A stretch of DNA of 64,000 nt from an uncultured Prevotellaceae bacterium (GTDB lineage: Bacteria > Bacteroidota > Bacteroidia > Bacteroidales > Bacteroidaceae), in assembly GCA_946415645.1 (NCBI GenBank), contig CAMKTJ010000012.1, positions 1 to 64,000 of the forward strand, given 5' to 3'. Below, piece by piece: positions 1 to 8,664 of the stretch. The notes under the pieces are model-generated. The model saw nothing but the letters and a program-made list of their open reading frames with translations. It was not told the origin of the DNA and ran no database searches. Positions within the stretch are counted from its first letter, which is position 1, and each line of letters begins with the position of its first letter. Made by a program: the position numbers and the translations under genes.

Positions 1-580
1 AGCAGTATGCCTCCAAGCAACCCTTACGGCCACAACCGCAGGGACGACCGTTCTCTGAACGATCCATAATTACGTGACCCAACTCGCCTGCGAAGCCGTC
101 GCTTCCGTAAACCAGCTGACCATTGATAACGATACCGCTACCAACACCTGTTCCCAGAGTGATAACGATAAAGTTCTTCATCCCCCGTGCAGCACCGTAT
201 GCCATCTCGCCCATTGCAGCAGCGTTGGCATCGTTAGTCAACTTAACGGGGATACCTGTCTTGGCCTTAAACATTTCTGCCAAGGGAACAATACCATCGT
301 GTGCCCAAGGAAGATTGGGTGCAAACTCGATGGTACCATTATAATAGTTGCCGTTGGGGGCACCAATACCTATACCTTGAACCTGATCGGCACCGCCAAT
401 CTGGGCAAGCAGAGGCTTCAGGCATTCTACGCCTGCCTCAACAAATTCTTCGGCAGTCTTATACTGCTGGGTCTTGATAGAGTTCTCTCCTACGACCTCA
501 CCGCGGGCATTAACTACTCCGAAAACAGTGTTTGTGCCACCCAGGTCGACACCAATTACATAAGGTTTTACTTTGTCCAT
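1..580 (-). CDS. ROK-family glucokinase, 3' part missing
   Basis: This is the first 193 codons of a ROK-family sugar kinase; the rest lies beyond the left edge. The N-terminal phosphate-binding motif VDLGGTN is at about residues 10-16. It is followed by a sugar-site segment (APNLPWAHDG), LTNDANAAAMGE and TLGTGVGSGIV. The last visible residues carry the ROK zinc motif CGCGRKGCLE. The family phosphorylates glucose or related hexoses with ATP in the cytoplasm. The ATG at 580 was chosen because a TAnnTTTG promoter box lies about 40 bp upstream. Glucose as substrate is inferred from overall similarity; another hexose or N-acyl sugar is possible. Confidence 0.9.
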   Translation of the reverse strand, partial: MDKVKPYVIGVDLGGTNTVFGVVNARGEVVGENSIKTQQYKTAEEFVEAGVECLKPLLAQIGGADQVQGIGIGAPNGNYYNGTIEFAPNLPWAHDGIVPLAEMFKAKTGIPVKLTNDANAAAMGEMAYGAARGMKNFIVITLGTGVGSGIVINGQLVYGSDGFAGELGHVIMDRSENGRPCGCGRKGCLEAYC

Positions 581-623
581 AAAGTTTTATTAATAATGTT
601 AGCGTTAGTTTATTTTGTTCGGG

Positions 624-655
624 CAAAGGTATACATTTCTGCCGAGAAACACAAT
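624..655 (-). promoter_or_regulatory. Promoter of the glucokinase gene
   Basis: On the minus strand a TACCTTTG box (624-631) fits the Bacteroidetes TAnnTTTG consensus. An ATTG at 652-655, 20 bp further upstream, is one base from the TTTG -33 consensus. Confidence 0.6.
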
Positions 656-711
656 TTTTACGCTTAAAATCTATGAAAAGTCAGTAAAAAGTCCGAAATT
701 TGCGCCGTTAT

Positions 712-1365
712 ATGATTTTCGTACATTCAGTAGATGTTATAGACCTGATGCTGAGGGGGCTCATGATAGGCATTATAGCAAGTGCTCCGATGGGACCGAT
801 TGGCATTCTGGTGGTGCAGCGTACCCTTAACAAGGGGCGCTTATACGGTTTTGCAACGGGCGTTGGCGCAGCCATTAGTGATATAGTATATGCTGCTATA
901 ACAGGTTTGGGAATGGGTTTGGTGCTGGATTTCATAGAGAAGCCTTCTACCATGCTTTATTTGCGACTTGCGGGTAGTGTTATGCTGTTCTTTTTTGGTC
1001 TTTGGATGTTCAAGTGTAAGCCTGCCACACCGCACACGCCAAGCGGTAAGTTGGGTACCATTACCCATAATGGCGTCACAGGGTTCCTGCTGACGCTGAG
1101 TAACCCGCTGATAGTGTTCCTGTTTGTGGCGCTTTTCGCCCGCTTTAACTTCGTGGTTCCCAATCATCTGTGGGAACAGGCTTTGGGGTATGCCGCTATA
1201 TTCGCTGGCTCCCTGCTGTGGTGGGCTTGTCTGACAACAGCCCTCAGAACTATGAAGGATCGCCTTAGTATGGCAACCATAAATCTCTTTAACCGACTGC
1301 TGGGAACCTTGGTTATGGCAGTATCGGTCATTGGACTTATTTTGACTGTTATAGGTAAGTTATGA
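712..1365 (+). CDS. LysE/RhtB-family transporter
   Basis: This is an inner-membrane protein of about 217 residues with some six hydrophobic segments. Near the N-terminus it has the family signature ASAPMGPIG followed by QRTLNKGR. LysE-type proteins export amino acids or related metabolites using the proton gradient; the substrate cannot be read from sequence. The frame is open from a TTG at 700, but the ATG at 712 is the better start; a later ATG at 748 would also keep the whole transporter core. The last four bases overlap the start of the DUF4924 gene (ATGA), so the two are probably co-translated. Confidence 0.8.
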   Translation: MIFVHSVDVIDLMLRGLMIGIIASAPMGPIGILVVQRTLNKGRLYGFATGVGAAISDIVYAAITGLGMGLVLDFIEKPSTMLYLRLAGSVMLFFFGLWMFKCKPATPHTPSGKLGTITHNGVTGFLLTLSNPLIVFLFVALFARFNFVVPNHLWEQALGYAAIFAGSLLWWACLTTALRTMKDRLSMATINLFNRLLGTLVMAVSVIGLILTVIGKL

Positions 1366-1886
1366 TAGTAGCTCAGAAACTCAGAAAGCAGAACATCTCT
1401 GCCTACATTATATATATGTTCCAAGTAGAGGATGTCATCCGTGCCTACGGGTTGGATGTGGAACGTATCTGCAAGGAATACCTGCCCCGCTTCCAATATA
1501 CAGAAGAGCAGATAGCCGACCAGCGCGACTGGTATGACGGCCTTATCCGCATGATGAAGGAAGAGGGTGTGCAGGAGAGCGGGCATGTGCAGGTGGTCAA
1601 GAACACCTTGCAACTGATGGCAGAGCGTCATCAGGAATTGCTGCAAGACCCTAAGCAACCCTTCTACAGCGCTGCCTATTACAAGGCTTTGCCTTACATT
1701 GTGGAACTGAGAAGCAAGGGATCGGGCAAGGAGAAGAACGAGATAGAGAACTGTGTGGATGCCCTGTATGGCGCTACCGTCCTGAAGATGCAGGGACGTG
1801 AGCTTACAGATCAGACCAAGCAGGCTTTGCAGCCCATTACGCATCTGCTGGAGATGCTGAGCAAACTCTATAAAAGTGAAGAGTGA
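1362..1886 (+). CDS. DUF4924 family protein
   Basis: This 174-residue soluble, mostly helical protein begins MIVAQKLRKQNISAYI and belongs to DUF4924, a family I know only from Bacteroidetes and without assigned function. It overlaps the LysE-type transporter by 4 bp. Its last codons (LYKSEE) and its stop lie inside a 7-nt tandem repeat at 1875-1902, so the C-terminus has probably been set by the repeat rather than by selection on the protein. No catalytic motif is evident. Confidence 0.8.
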   Translation: MIVAQKLRKQNISAYIIYMFQVEDVIRAYGLDVERICKEYLPRFQYTEEQIADQRDWYDGLIRMMKEEGVQESGHVQVVKNTLQLMAERHQELLQDPKQPFYSAAYYKALPYIVELRSKGSGKEKNEIENCVDALYGATVLKMQGRELTDQTKQALQPITHLLEMLSKLYKSEE

Positions 1887-1902
1887 AGAATGAAGAGTGA
1901 AG
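1875..1902. repeat. Heptanucleotide tandem repeat (AGTGAAG type)
   Basis: Four consecutive 7-nt units read AGTGAAG, AGTGAAG, AATGAAG and AGTGAAG, followed by AATTT. The array contains the stop codon of the DUF4924 gene. Confidence 0.9.
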
Positions 1903-1936
1903 AATTTGCTACCGCGGTTCTTTGAAATTACGGAAA

Positions 1937-1970
1937 CAATGTTCAATGTTCAATATTCAATGTTCAATGA
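1937..1970. repeat. Heptanucleotide tandem repeat (CAATGTT type)
   Basis: Nearly five 7-nt units (CAATGTT, CAATGTT, CAATATT, CAATGTT, CAATGA) lie just upstream of prfC. The same heptamer, inverted, occurs inside a glycosyltransferase gene at 45047-45078. Confidence 0.9.
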
Positions 1971-1991
1971 ACAAAACTTTCAATTAGATAG

Positions 1992-3593
1992 ATGAACGCA
2001 GAAATAGAAAGAAGAAGAACGTTTGCCATTATCTCGCACCCTGATGCGGGTAAGACAACACTGACGGAGAAGCTGTTGCTCTTCGGAGGTCAGATTCAGG
2101 TGGCAGGCGCAGTAAAAAGCAATAAGATTAAGAAGACGGCTACCAGCGACTGGATGGAGATAGAGAAACAACGTGGTATCTCTGTCACCACCTCAGTAAT
2201 GGAGTTCGACTACGAAGGCTATAAGGTGAACATCCTGGATACCCCGGGTCACCAGGACTTTGCAGAAGATACCTTCCGTACGCTGACAGCTGTGGATAGT
2301 GCCATCATCGTTGTAGATGGTGCCAAGGGTGTTGAGGCCCAGACACGTAAGCTGATGACGGTATGCCGTATGCGTAAGACTCCCGTTATTATCTTTGTCA
2401 ACAAGATGGACCGCGAGGGTAAAGATCCCTTTGATCTGTTGGACGAATTGGAAGAGGAACTGAAGATTAAGGTGCGCCCACTGAGCTGGCCCATCAATCA
2501 GGGTATGCGCTTCAAGGGTGTCTATAATATCTATGAGCAGAATCTGAACCTGTTCCGCCCTGATAAGCAGAAGGTAACGGAGAAGATCAGCGTGGAGCTC
2601 AATTCCGTTGAGCTCGAAGAAAACGTAGGCGAGGAGGATGCAGCCAAACTGCGTGAGGACCTGGAGATGATAGAGGGTGTATACCCAGCAGTAGAGGATG
2701 TGATTGGTACAATGGAAGATGGTACGTCAGCTTATCTGGAAGCTGAGGTAGCTCCCGTATTCTTTGGTTCTGCCCTTAACAACTTTGGTGTTCAGGAATT
2801 GCTGGATTGTTTCGTAAAGATAGCACCTTATCCACGTCCTACCAAGGCAGAGGAGCGTGAGGTAAAGCCAGAGGAGAACAAGTTTACAGGCTTCATCTTC
2901 AAGATAACAGCCAACATCGACCCCAACCATCGCAGTTGTATTGCCTTCTGCAAGGTTTGCTCTGGTAAGTTCGTCCGTAATGCTCCGTATCTGCATGTCC
3001 GTAATGGCAAGACGGTACGCTTCAGTAGTCCTACCCAGTTTATGGCACAGCGTAAGGAGACTATAGATGAGGCTTGGCCGGGAGACATCGTAGGTCTGCC
3101 TGATAACGGCATCTTCAAGATTGGAGATACGCTGACAGAGGGTGAGCAGTTGCACTTCCGTGGATTGCCTTCTTTCTCGCCTGAGATGTTCAAGTACATA
3201 GAGAATGCCGACCCCATGAAGACCAAGCAGCTGGAGAAAGGTATCAGCCAGCTGATGGACGAGGGTGTGGCTCAGCTCTTCGTGAACCAGTTCAATAACC
3301 GTAAGATTATTGGTACGGTGGGTCAGTTGCAGTTCGAGGTTATCCAGTATCGTCTGGAGAATGAATACAATGCCAAGTGCCGCTGGGAGCCTGTAAGTCT
3401 GTACAAGGCTTGCTGGATAGAGTGCGAGCCTGGCTATGAGAGCGAGCTGGAGCAGTTCAAGAAGCGTAAGTACCAGTATATGGCCAAGGACCGTGAGGGA
3501 CGTGATGTGTTCCTGGCAGACAGCGGCTATGTGCTGACAATGGCACAACAGGACTTTGAACATATAAAGTTCCACTTTACCAGTGAATTCTAA
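1992..3593 (+). CDS. prfC: Peptide chain release factor 3
   Basis: This 533-residue translational GTPase matches the usual length of RF3. The G1 motif [10 protein letters not shown] is at about residues 15-24. An RGISVTTSV switch I follows, then DTPGHQDF (G3, catalytic His present) and NKMDRE (G4). RF3 acts in the cytoplasm and uses GTP to remove RF1/RF2 from the ribosome after peptide release. The ATG at 1992 gives the standard [18 protein letters not shown] beginning. It is followed at 12 bp by the Sua5-type gene, so they probably share a transcript. Its intact histidine contrasts with the EF-G2 paralogue at 22262. Confidence 0.97.
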   Translation: MNAEIERRRTFAIISHPDAGKTTLTEKLLLFGGQIQVAGAVKSNKIKKTATSDWMEIEKQRGISVTTSVMEFDYEGYKVNILDTPGHQDFAEDTFRTLTAVDSAIIVVDGAKGVEAQTRKLMTVCRMRKTPVIIFVNKMDREGKDPFDLLDELEEELKIKVRPLSWPINQGMRFKGVYNIYEQNLNLFRPDKQKVTEKISVELNSVELEENVGEEDAAKLREDLEMIEGVYPAVEDVIGTMEDGTSAYLEAEVAPVFFGSALNNFGVQELLDCFVKIAPYPRPTKAEEREVKPEENKFTGFIFKITANIDPNHRSCIAFCKVCSGKFVRNAPYLHVRNGKTVRFSSPTQFMAQRKETIDEAWPGDIVGLPDNGIFKIGDTLTEGEQLHFRGLPSFSPEMFKYIENADPMKTKQLEKGISQLMDEGVAQLFVNQFNNRKIIGTVGQLQFEVIQYRLENEYNAKCRWEPVSLYKACWIECEPGYESELEQFKKRKYQYMAKDREGRDVFLADSGYVLTMAQQDFEHIKFHFTSEF

Positions 3594-3605
3594 ATAGAAC
3601 AAGCT

Positions 3606-4175
3606 ATGAATTGTGATCTGGATATTAAGAATGCTGTTGAGGTGCTGCGTAAGGGTGGCGTAATTCTCTATCCCACAGATACTATCTGGGGTATAGGTTG
3701 TGATGCCACAAACCCTGAAGCCGTAAAGCGCGTCTATGAGATTAAGAAGCGTGAGGACAGCAAGGCACTTATCTGTCTGGTGGACAGTGCCGACCGTATG
3801 CAGCGCTATTTCAGGAATGTTCCTGATGTGGCGTGGGATCTGGTGGATTATGCCACCAAACCACTGACATTGATTCTGGATGATGCCGTTAATATCGCTC
3901 CCAATCTGTTGGCTGAGGACGGTAGTCTGGGCATCAGGGTTACGCACGAGGAGTTCAGCCGTCAGATGTGCTACAGATTCCAGAAGGCTATTGTCAGTAC
4001 CAGTGCCAATATCAGCGGCGAACCTTCGCCCCAGAACTTCTACGATATCTCTGACGAGATTAAGAATCAGGTAGATTACATTGTCAGCTTCCGTAGGGGA
4101 GAGAAGACAAAGGCACAGCCAAGCCAGATTATAAAGTTGGCTAAAGACGGTGCTGTGAAGATAATAAGAGGGTAG
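3606..4175 (+). CDS. L-threonylcarbamoyladenylate synthase (Sua5/YrdC family)
   Basis: This 189-residue single-domain YrdC protein probably makes threonylcarbamoyl-AMP from threonine, bicarbonate and ATP, the first step of t6A37 modification of tRNAs. Visible motifs are YPTDTIWGIGCDA near residue 22, IKKREDSKALI, and the C-terminal STSANISGEPSP. It lacks the extra Sua5 C-terminal domain. It lies between prfC and the ClC gene with gaps of 12 and 2 bp, suggesting one operon. t6A is also the substrate of MtaB, encoded at 30884. Confidence 0.92.
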   Translation: MNCDLDIKNAVEVLRKGGVILYPTDTIWGIGCDATNPEAVKRVYEIKKREDSKALICLVDSADRMQRYFRNVPDVAWDLVDYATKPLTLILDDAVNIAPNLLAEDGSLGIRVTHEEFSRQMCYRFQKAIVSTSANISGEPSPQNFYDISDEIKNQVDYIVSFRRGEKTKAQPSQIIKLAKDGAVKIIRG

Positions 4176-4177
4176 GC

Positions 4178-5968
4178 ATGAAGAAGTGCGGCAGAAATTT
4201 CCTGGCAAGTGTGTTGCGTTTTCGTCGCAGACATTTGAACGACAATCAGTTTATACTTATTGTCAGTCTCTTCGTGGGCATTTTTACCGCCTGTGCAGGA
4301 ATCTTTCTGAAATGGTTGATTGGTCAGATAGAGCATCTGTTGACGCAGAGTTTTGTTGCGTCAACGTCTAACTGGCTCTATCTGGTTTATCCTATTATTG
4401 GTATATGGCTGACCATGGTGTTCATCCGCTATGTGGTGCGTGATGATATCAGTCATGGTGTAACCAAGATTCTTTTTGCCATTGCCCGAAAACAAAGTCA
4501 GATAAAAGCACATAACACTTGGTCTTCTGTTGTGGCCAGTGCCATAACCATTGGCTTCGGTGGTAGTGTGGGAGCCGAGGCTCCTATTGTGCTTACCGGT
4601 AGTGCCATAGGAAGTCAGTTCGGACGTATGTTCCACCTGAGCAGTAAGCAGATGATGCTGTTGGTGGGATGCGGAGCGGCTGGTGCCGTGGCAGGAATCT
4701 TCAAGGCTCCTATAGCAGGACTTGTCTTTGTGCTGGAAGTGCTGATGATAGACCTTACTATGACCAGTCTTCTGCCCTTGCTTGTCAGTTGTGTAACAGC
4801 AGCAGCCCTTACCTTTGCGGTTTCCGGAATAAATCCCATCTTCGAGTTTCATCTTCAGGACGCTTTCAATGTAGAGAGACTTCCTGCCTATTTGGCCCTG
4901 GGAGTGATGTGCGGCTTGGTGGCTCTGTACTTTACCAGAACCATGAATATGCTGGAGGGCGTGTTCAGGAGACTTCAGAACAGGTACAAGAAACTGGCAC
5001 TTGGAGCCATAATGCTGAGTTTGCTCATTTATCTGTTCCCCTCTCTGTACGGTGAAGGTTACGACCTTATCACCTTGTTGCTGAATGGAACAGGAGAGGC
5101 AGATTGGAATACAGCTATGGATCGTTCTCTGTTCTATGGCAGTAACTATCTGTTGCTATATCTTTTCCTGATAATCATCTTTAAGGTGTTTGCCTCTACG
5201 GCAACCAATGGAGGTGGTGGTTGTGGTGGTATCTTTGCACCCAGTTTGTTCCTTGGCTGTATCTGCGGCTTTATCTTCTGTCGTCTGTGGAATATCTATG
5301 ATGTGCTGGGCATTCAGATTCCAGAGCGTAACTTTGCTATGCTGGGAATGTGTGGCCTTATGAGCGGTGTCATGCATGCACCCCTTACTGGTATCTTCCT
5401 GATTGCCGAGCTGACAGGCGGCTACCAGCTGTTCATGCCTCTTATGGTTGTGGCTGTTATGGCATACCTGACTATCAAGACCTTCGAGCCTCATAGTATC
5501 TATGCTATGCGACTGGCTCAGCGTGGCGAGTTGCTTACGCATCATACGGACAAGGCTATCCTTACGCTTATGAGTATGGATAGTGTAATACAGCATTACG
5601 ATCAGGTTCTTTATCCGGATATGACGTTGGGCGATGTGGCTATTCAGGTCAGCAACAGTAAGAATCATGTATTCCCCGTTGTAAACAAACAGATGCAGTT
5701 TGTAGGTGCCGTGTATCTGGATGATATACGCCATCTTATCTTCCGTTCTGAGCTATACCGTCAGTTTACGGTTGCTCAGTTGATGAAGCAGCCTGAGTGC
5801 ACCCTTACGGTAAATGATTCTATGGATGTTGTGGCAGCCACTTTCGACAAGACGCATGCCTGGACGCTTCCCGTTGTTGATGCAGAAGGGGTGTTCGTAG
5901 GCTTTATCCGTAAGAGTTCTGTGCTTACCGTATATCGTCAGTTGCTGGCTGATCTCTCTACAGATTAA
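4178..5968 (+). CDS. ClC-family chloride channel or H+/Cl- antiporter with CBS domains
   Basis: This 596-residue membrane protein has an N-terminal ClC core with about ten membrane segments and a C-terminal pair of CBS domains (roughly residues 455-590). The segment GSVGAEAPIV corresponds to the GxEGP chloride-binding motif and keeps the gating glutamate, although the second glycine is alanine. GGIFAPSLFLG matches the GxFxP motif. The family moves chloride across the inner membrane, often coupled to protons; CBS pairs usually bind adenine nucleotides. It starts 2 bp after the Sua5-type gene, and its end overlaps the convergent comEC-like gene by 11 bp. Confidence 0.93.
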   Translation: MKKCGRNFLASVLRFRRRHLNDNQFILIVSLFVGIFTACAGIFLKWLIGQIEHLLTQSFVASTSNWLYLVYPIIGIWLTMVFIRYVVRDDISHGVTKILFAIARKQSQIKAHNTWSSVVASAITIGFGGSVGAEAPIVLTGSAIGSQFGRMFHLSSKQMMLLVGCGAAGAVAGIFKAPIAGLVFVLEVLMIDLTMTSLLPLLVSCVTAAALTFAVSGINPIFEFHLQDAFNVERLPAYLALGVMCGLVALYFTRTMNMLEGVFRRLQNRYKKLALGAIMLSLLIYLFPSLYGEGYDLITLLLNGTGEADWNTAMDRSLFYGSNYLLLYLFLIIIFKVFASTATNGGGGCGGIFAPSLFLGCICGFIFCRLWNIYDVLGIQIPERNFAMLGMCGLMSGVMHAPLTGIFLIAELTGGYQLFMPLMVVAVMAYLTIKTFEPHSIYAMRLAQRGELLTHHTDKAILTLMSMDSVIQHYDQVLYPDMTLGDVAIQVSNSKNHVFPVVNKQMQFVGAVYLDDIRHLIFRSELYRQFTVAQLMKQPECTLTVNDSMDVVAATFDKTHAWTLPVVDAEGVFVGFIRKSSVLTVYRQLLADLSTD

Positions 5969-7103
5969 AATCTTCCCGGCTCCATTTGATGTGGCTCTTT
6001 GCTATTATGCAGAGTAATAGCATATAGACCAGAAGGACCTGCCACCAGGTAGGGTAGAGGTCTGTTATGGTGGTATATGGAAGACTTCCTGTCATTCTTA
6101 CTATCCATTCCTGTATTGATATGGCTGTGCCTAGCAACCATGTAGTACATCCTAACGGAATGAACAGAACCAAGAGTCCCAGATAGATGATTATTGTTGT
6201 GAGTGGTATCAGAATGATGCTGACAAGTGCTCCCAATAGCGGAAGAGAATGAAAATAGTATATGCTCAGAGGGGCTGTACCTAACTGAGCTACTGCTGAC
6301 AGCACCAGTAGGTTGACAATCTTGTTTCGCAAACCTAATCTTTCTCTTATGGGGATATATAATGCCAAAATAAAGAAAACGGCTATGAAGGAGAGTTGAA
6401 ACCCTATCTGAAAGAGAGCGTTGGGGGTGAACAACAAGATAATTAGTGCACTTAACGACAGTATATGCATGGGTGGGGTGTCTGCCTGTGCCAAGGTGGC
6501 AATAGTGGCCAAAGAGAACATGATGCTGGCTCTGACAAGTGAAACGGGCATCCCTGCTATGAAAGCATACCCCCAGATGGTAAGGAGGATGGGAGGTAGC
6601 CAGAACCATTTCCATTCGCTGAAGCGGATTCGTCTGATAAAGAGCAGATACATAAGTCCGTATAGGATGCCCAGGTGCATGCCGCTTAATGCCAGAAGAT
6701 GGGAGGCTCCTACTTGTGCATAGCTTTTGCGTGTCTCTCTGTTGAGTTCCGACTTTTGCCCCAAGAGCAAGGCAGAACTGATAGAAAGTGCTTCGTTGTC
6801 AAGCCCTGTATTCTGTAGTCGCTCTCTTAGCTTTTGGTTCTGTTCCTGTGCTTTTTGGTAAACTGCCTCGTAACAGGTGTTGTTATGCTGGGGATCATCT
6901 ACTGCAATACGTGCCATTCCCAATGTAATCCAGAAGGAGAAAAGCAATGCGTCTGCAATATGTGTCTTTTTTCTGAGTATGGTTCCTGTGGCAAGTAACG
7001 CTACGGAGATGTATAAAAAGATAATGCTGGAGAATAAGTTCCCCAGCAATATTCCTGTAATGTATAACAACGTTGCCCAGATGATGGGCTGCCTTATGCT
7101 CAT
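5958..7103 (-). CDS. ComEC/Rec2-family membrane protein, competence core only
   Basis: This is a 381-residue polytopic membrane protein with the ComEC signature GASHLLALSGMHLGIL around residues 132-147 and about eight hydrophobic segments. Full-length ComEC proteins form the inner-membrane DNA-uptake channel and usually add a DUF4131 domain in front and a metallo-beta-lactamase-like nuclease domain behind. Neither is recognisable here, so the protein is close to the bare competence core. The start overlaps the rpe stop by 4 bp (ATGA), so the pair is co-translated. A role in DNA uptake is inferred from family only. Confidence 0.85.
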   Translation of the reverse strand: MSIRQPIIWATLLYITGILLGNLFSSIIFLYISVALLATGTILRKKTHIADALLFSFWITLGMARIAVDDPQHNNTCYEAVYQKAQEQNQKLRERLQNTGLDNEALSISSALLLGQKSELNRETRKSYAQVGASHLLALSGMHLGILYGLMYLLFIRRIRFSEWKWFWLPPILLTIWGYAFIAGMPVSLVRASIMFSLATIATLAQADTPPMHILSLSALIILLFTPNALFQIGFQLSFIAVFFILALYIPIRERLGLRNKIVNLLVLSAVAQLGTAPLSIYYFHSLPLLGALVSIILIPLTTIIIYLGLLVLFIPLGCTTWLLGTAISIQEWIVRMTGSLPYTTITDLYPTWWQVLLVYMLLLCIIAKSHIKWSREDFNL

Positions 7104-7744
7104 AATGCTTTCAGAAGTGCGCAGGCTTCTGCAGGACTGGGAGCATTGAATACGTAGCTTCCTGCTACCAGTACATCGGCACCTGCTTCTGCCAGCAACT
7201 TGCCTGTTTCTGCATTTACGCCTCCGTCAACCTCTATCAGGGCTTTGCTGCCTGTCTCTTTTATCAGTTCACGCAGCTCTTTTACCTTCTTTGTGGTGTG
7301 AGGTATGAACTTCTGTCCACCGAAGCCGGGGTTAACACTCATCAGCAGAACCAGATCTACATCTTCTATTATATCACGTAGTACGCTGACGGGCGTGGCA
7401 GGATTCAAAGTTACGCCTGCCTTCATGCCTGCTTCATGAATCTGTCCGATAACGCGATGCAGATGTGGACAAGCCTCATAGTGAACATTCATGAGATAAG
7501 CTCCCAGATCCTTGACTTCCTGCACAAACTTCTCTGGCTGTACTATCATCAGGTGTACATCCAAAGGCTTGTTGCAGAGTTTGGCAACATATTTCAGAAC
7601 GGGGAATCCAAATGAGATGTTGGGGACGAATACGCCATCCATTATATCCAGATGCAGCCAGTCGGCAGGGCTCTGGTTGAGCCAATCCATCTCGCTTTTC
7701 AGGTCGGCAAAGTTAGCCGATAGTAGCGATGGTGATACTATCAT
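7100..7744 (-). CDS. rpe: Ribulose-phosphate 3-epimerase
   Basis: This 214-residue TIM-barrel enzyme interconverts ribulose 5-phosphate and xylulose 5-phosphate in the pentose phosphate pathway. Family motifs are SPSLLSANFADL at the N-terminus, HLDIMDGVFVPNISFG (metal and catalytic Asp), VHLMIVQPE, SVNPGFGGQKF and EVDGGVN. Length and order of motifs are normal. It is the first gene of a two-gene unit with the ComEC-like gene. Confidence 0.97.
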   Translation of the reverse strand: MIVSPSLLSANFADLKSEMDWLNQSPADWLHLDIMDGVFVPNISFGFPVLKYVAKLCNKPLDVHLMIVQPEKFVQEVKDLGAYLMNVHYEACPHLHRVIGQIHEAGMKAGVTLNPATPVSVLRDIIEDVDLVLLMSVNPGFGGQKFIPHTTKKVKELRELIKETGSKALIEVDGGVNAETGKLLAEAGADVLVAGSYVFNAPSPAEACALLKAL

Positions 7745-7867
7745 TTCAATATAGCTTTATGCTTGTTAGAAACTGAGGGCGATATGATCTCGCAAATTGA
7801 CGGATGCGTGCCAGTACGGCGGCGCTGGGTTGAATGTAAGGTAGAGGTAGAACTTGTTCCATAGGCA

Positions 7868-7922
7868 CAATTTGGTATGTTTTATTTGCTTACTGTCTTT
7901 ACAAATAAAACGTACCGAATTG
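7868..7922. repeat. 21-bp inverted repeat with 13-nt loop
   Basis: The arms at 7868-7888 and 7902-7922 are complementary except at two positions that would form G-U pairs in RNA. No T-run follows on either strand, so it is not a typical intrinsic terminator, although it lies just after the stop of the ECF sigma gene. Confidence 0.85.
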
Positions 7923-7951
7923 GCAAAATATTGTATGGATGGTGATTTTTT

Positions 7952-8542
7952 TTATCCTACCAATGCTATGTTGTGTTGCTGCACCAGTTTCCTTAGGTTG
8001 ATAAGTGCATATCTCATGCGTCCTAGGGAGGTGTTGATGCTAACGCCAGTCTTTTCTGCAATCTCCTTGAAGCTCAGGTCTTCATAAAAACGCATGATGA
8101 TAACTTCGCGCTGGACCTCAGGCAGATAATCCAACATCTTGCGTATCTGGTCAGCTTTCTGCTGTTCCATGATGTTGGACTCAATGGTGCCCTCGCTCAG
8201 GCGGATATCATTGAGAATGTTGGGCGAGAACTTCTCCTGGGTAACCAGTTTGCCTGTTTCCGTTTCGCGGGTAGAATCAATTATCAGGTTGTGTGCTATA
8301 CGGATGAGCCAGGCGCTGAACTTACCAGTTGTCTGGTATCTGTGGCTGCGAATGGCTATAATAGCACGGGTGAAGGTTTCCTGGAAGATGTCATTAGCCT
8401 GCTCCTCTTCCTTTACAAGAAAGAGAATATAGGAATATACATAATTCTGATGACGCTGTAATATCTCGTCAAAAGCCTTGTCATTACCGTTCTCATACAA
8501 CTGTACCAATTCATAGTCGGTACTTGTACTTAGATTCATCAT
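7952..8542 (-). CDS. ECF-type RNA polymerase sigma factor
   Basis: This sigma-70 family protein of 196 residues has region 2 (DELYENGNDKAFDEIL-like N-terminus, then DIFQETFTRAI and FSAWLIRIAHNLIID) and region 4 (LPEVQREVIIMRFYEDLSF followed by the helix-turn-helix EIAEKTGVSINTSLGRMRYA). Region 3 is absent, as expected for ECF sigma factors. No anti-sigma gene lies beside it, so control must come from elsewhere. Two adjacent ATG codons (8542 and 8539) could both start it. It is a single-gene unit between fmt and rpe. Confidence 0.92.
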   Translation of the reverse strand: MMNLSTSTDYELVQLYENGNDKAFDEILQRHQNYVYSYILFLVKEEEQANDIFQETFTRAIIAIRSHRYQTTGKFSAWLIRIAHNLIIDSTRETETGKLVTQEKFSPNILNDIRLSEGTIESNIMEQQKADQIRKMLDYLPEVQREVIIMRFYEDLSFKEIAEKTGVSINTSLGRMRYALINLRKLVQQHNIALVG

Positions 8543-8664
8543 TACGCTTGTTTTAATAGTTTCTGTGTAATGTCTTCTCTATAGGCAATGTTCGTTTTAA
8601 CGGTTTATTTTTGTGTTTGCAAACGCAAAGGAAACACTTTTTAAGCAATCTACCAAATTTTTTA

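Noticed and set aside
2727-4208. 493-codon open frame antisense to prfC and the Sua5-type gene
   Set aside because: It crosses two genes with clear motifs, has no recognisable domain, and its composition is that of a shadow of GC-biased codons.
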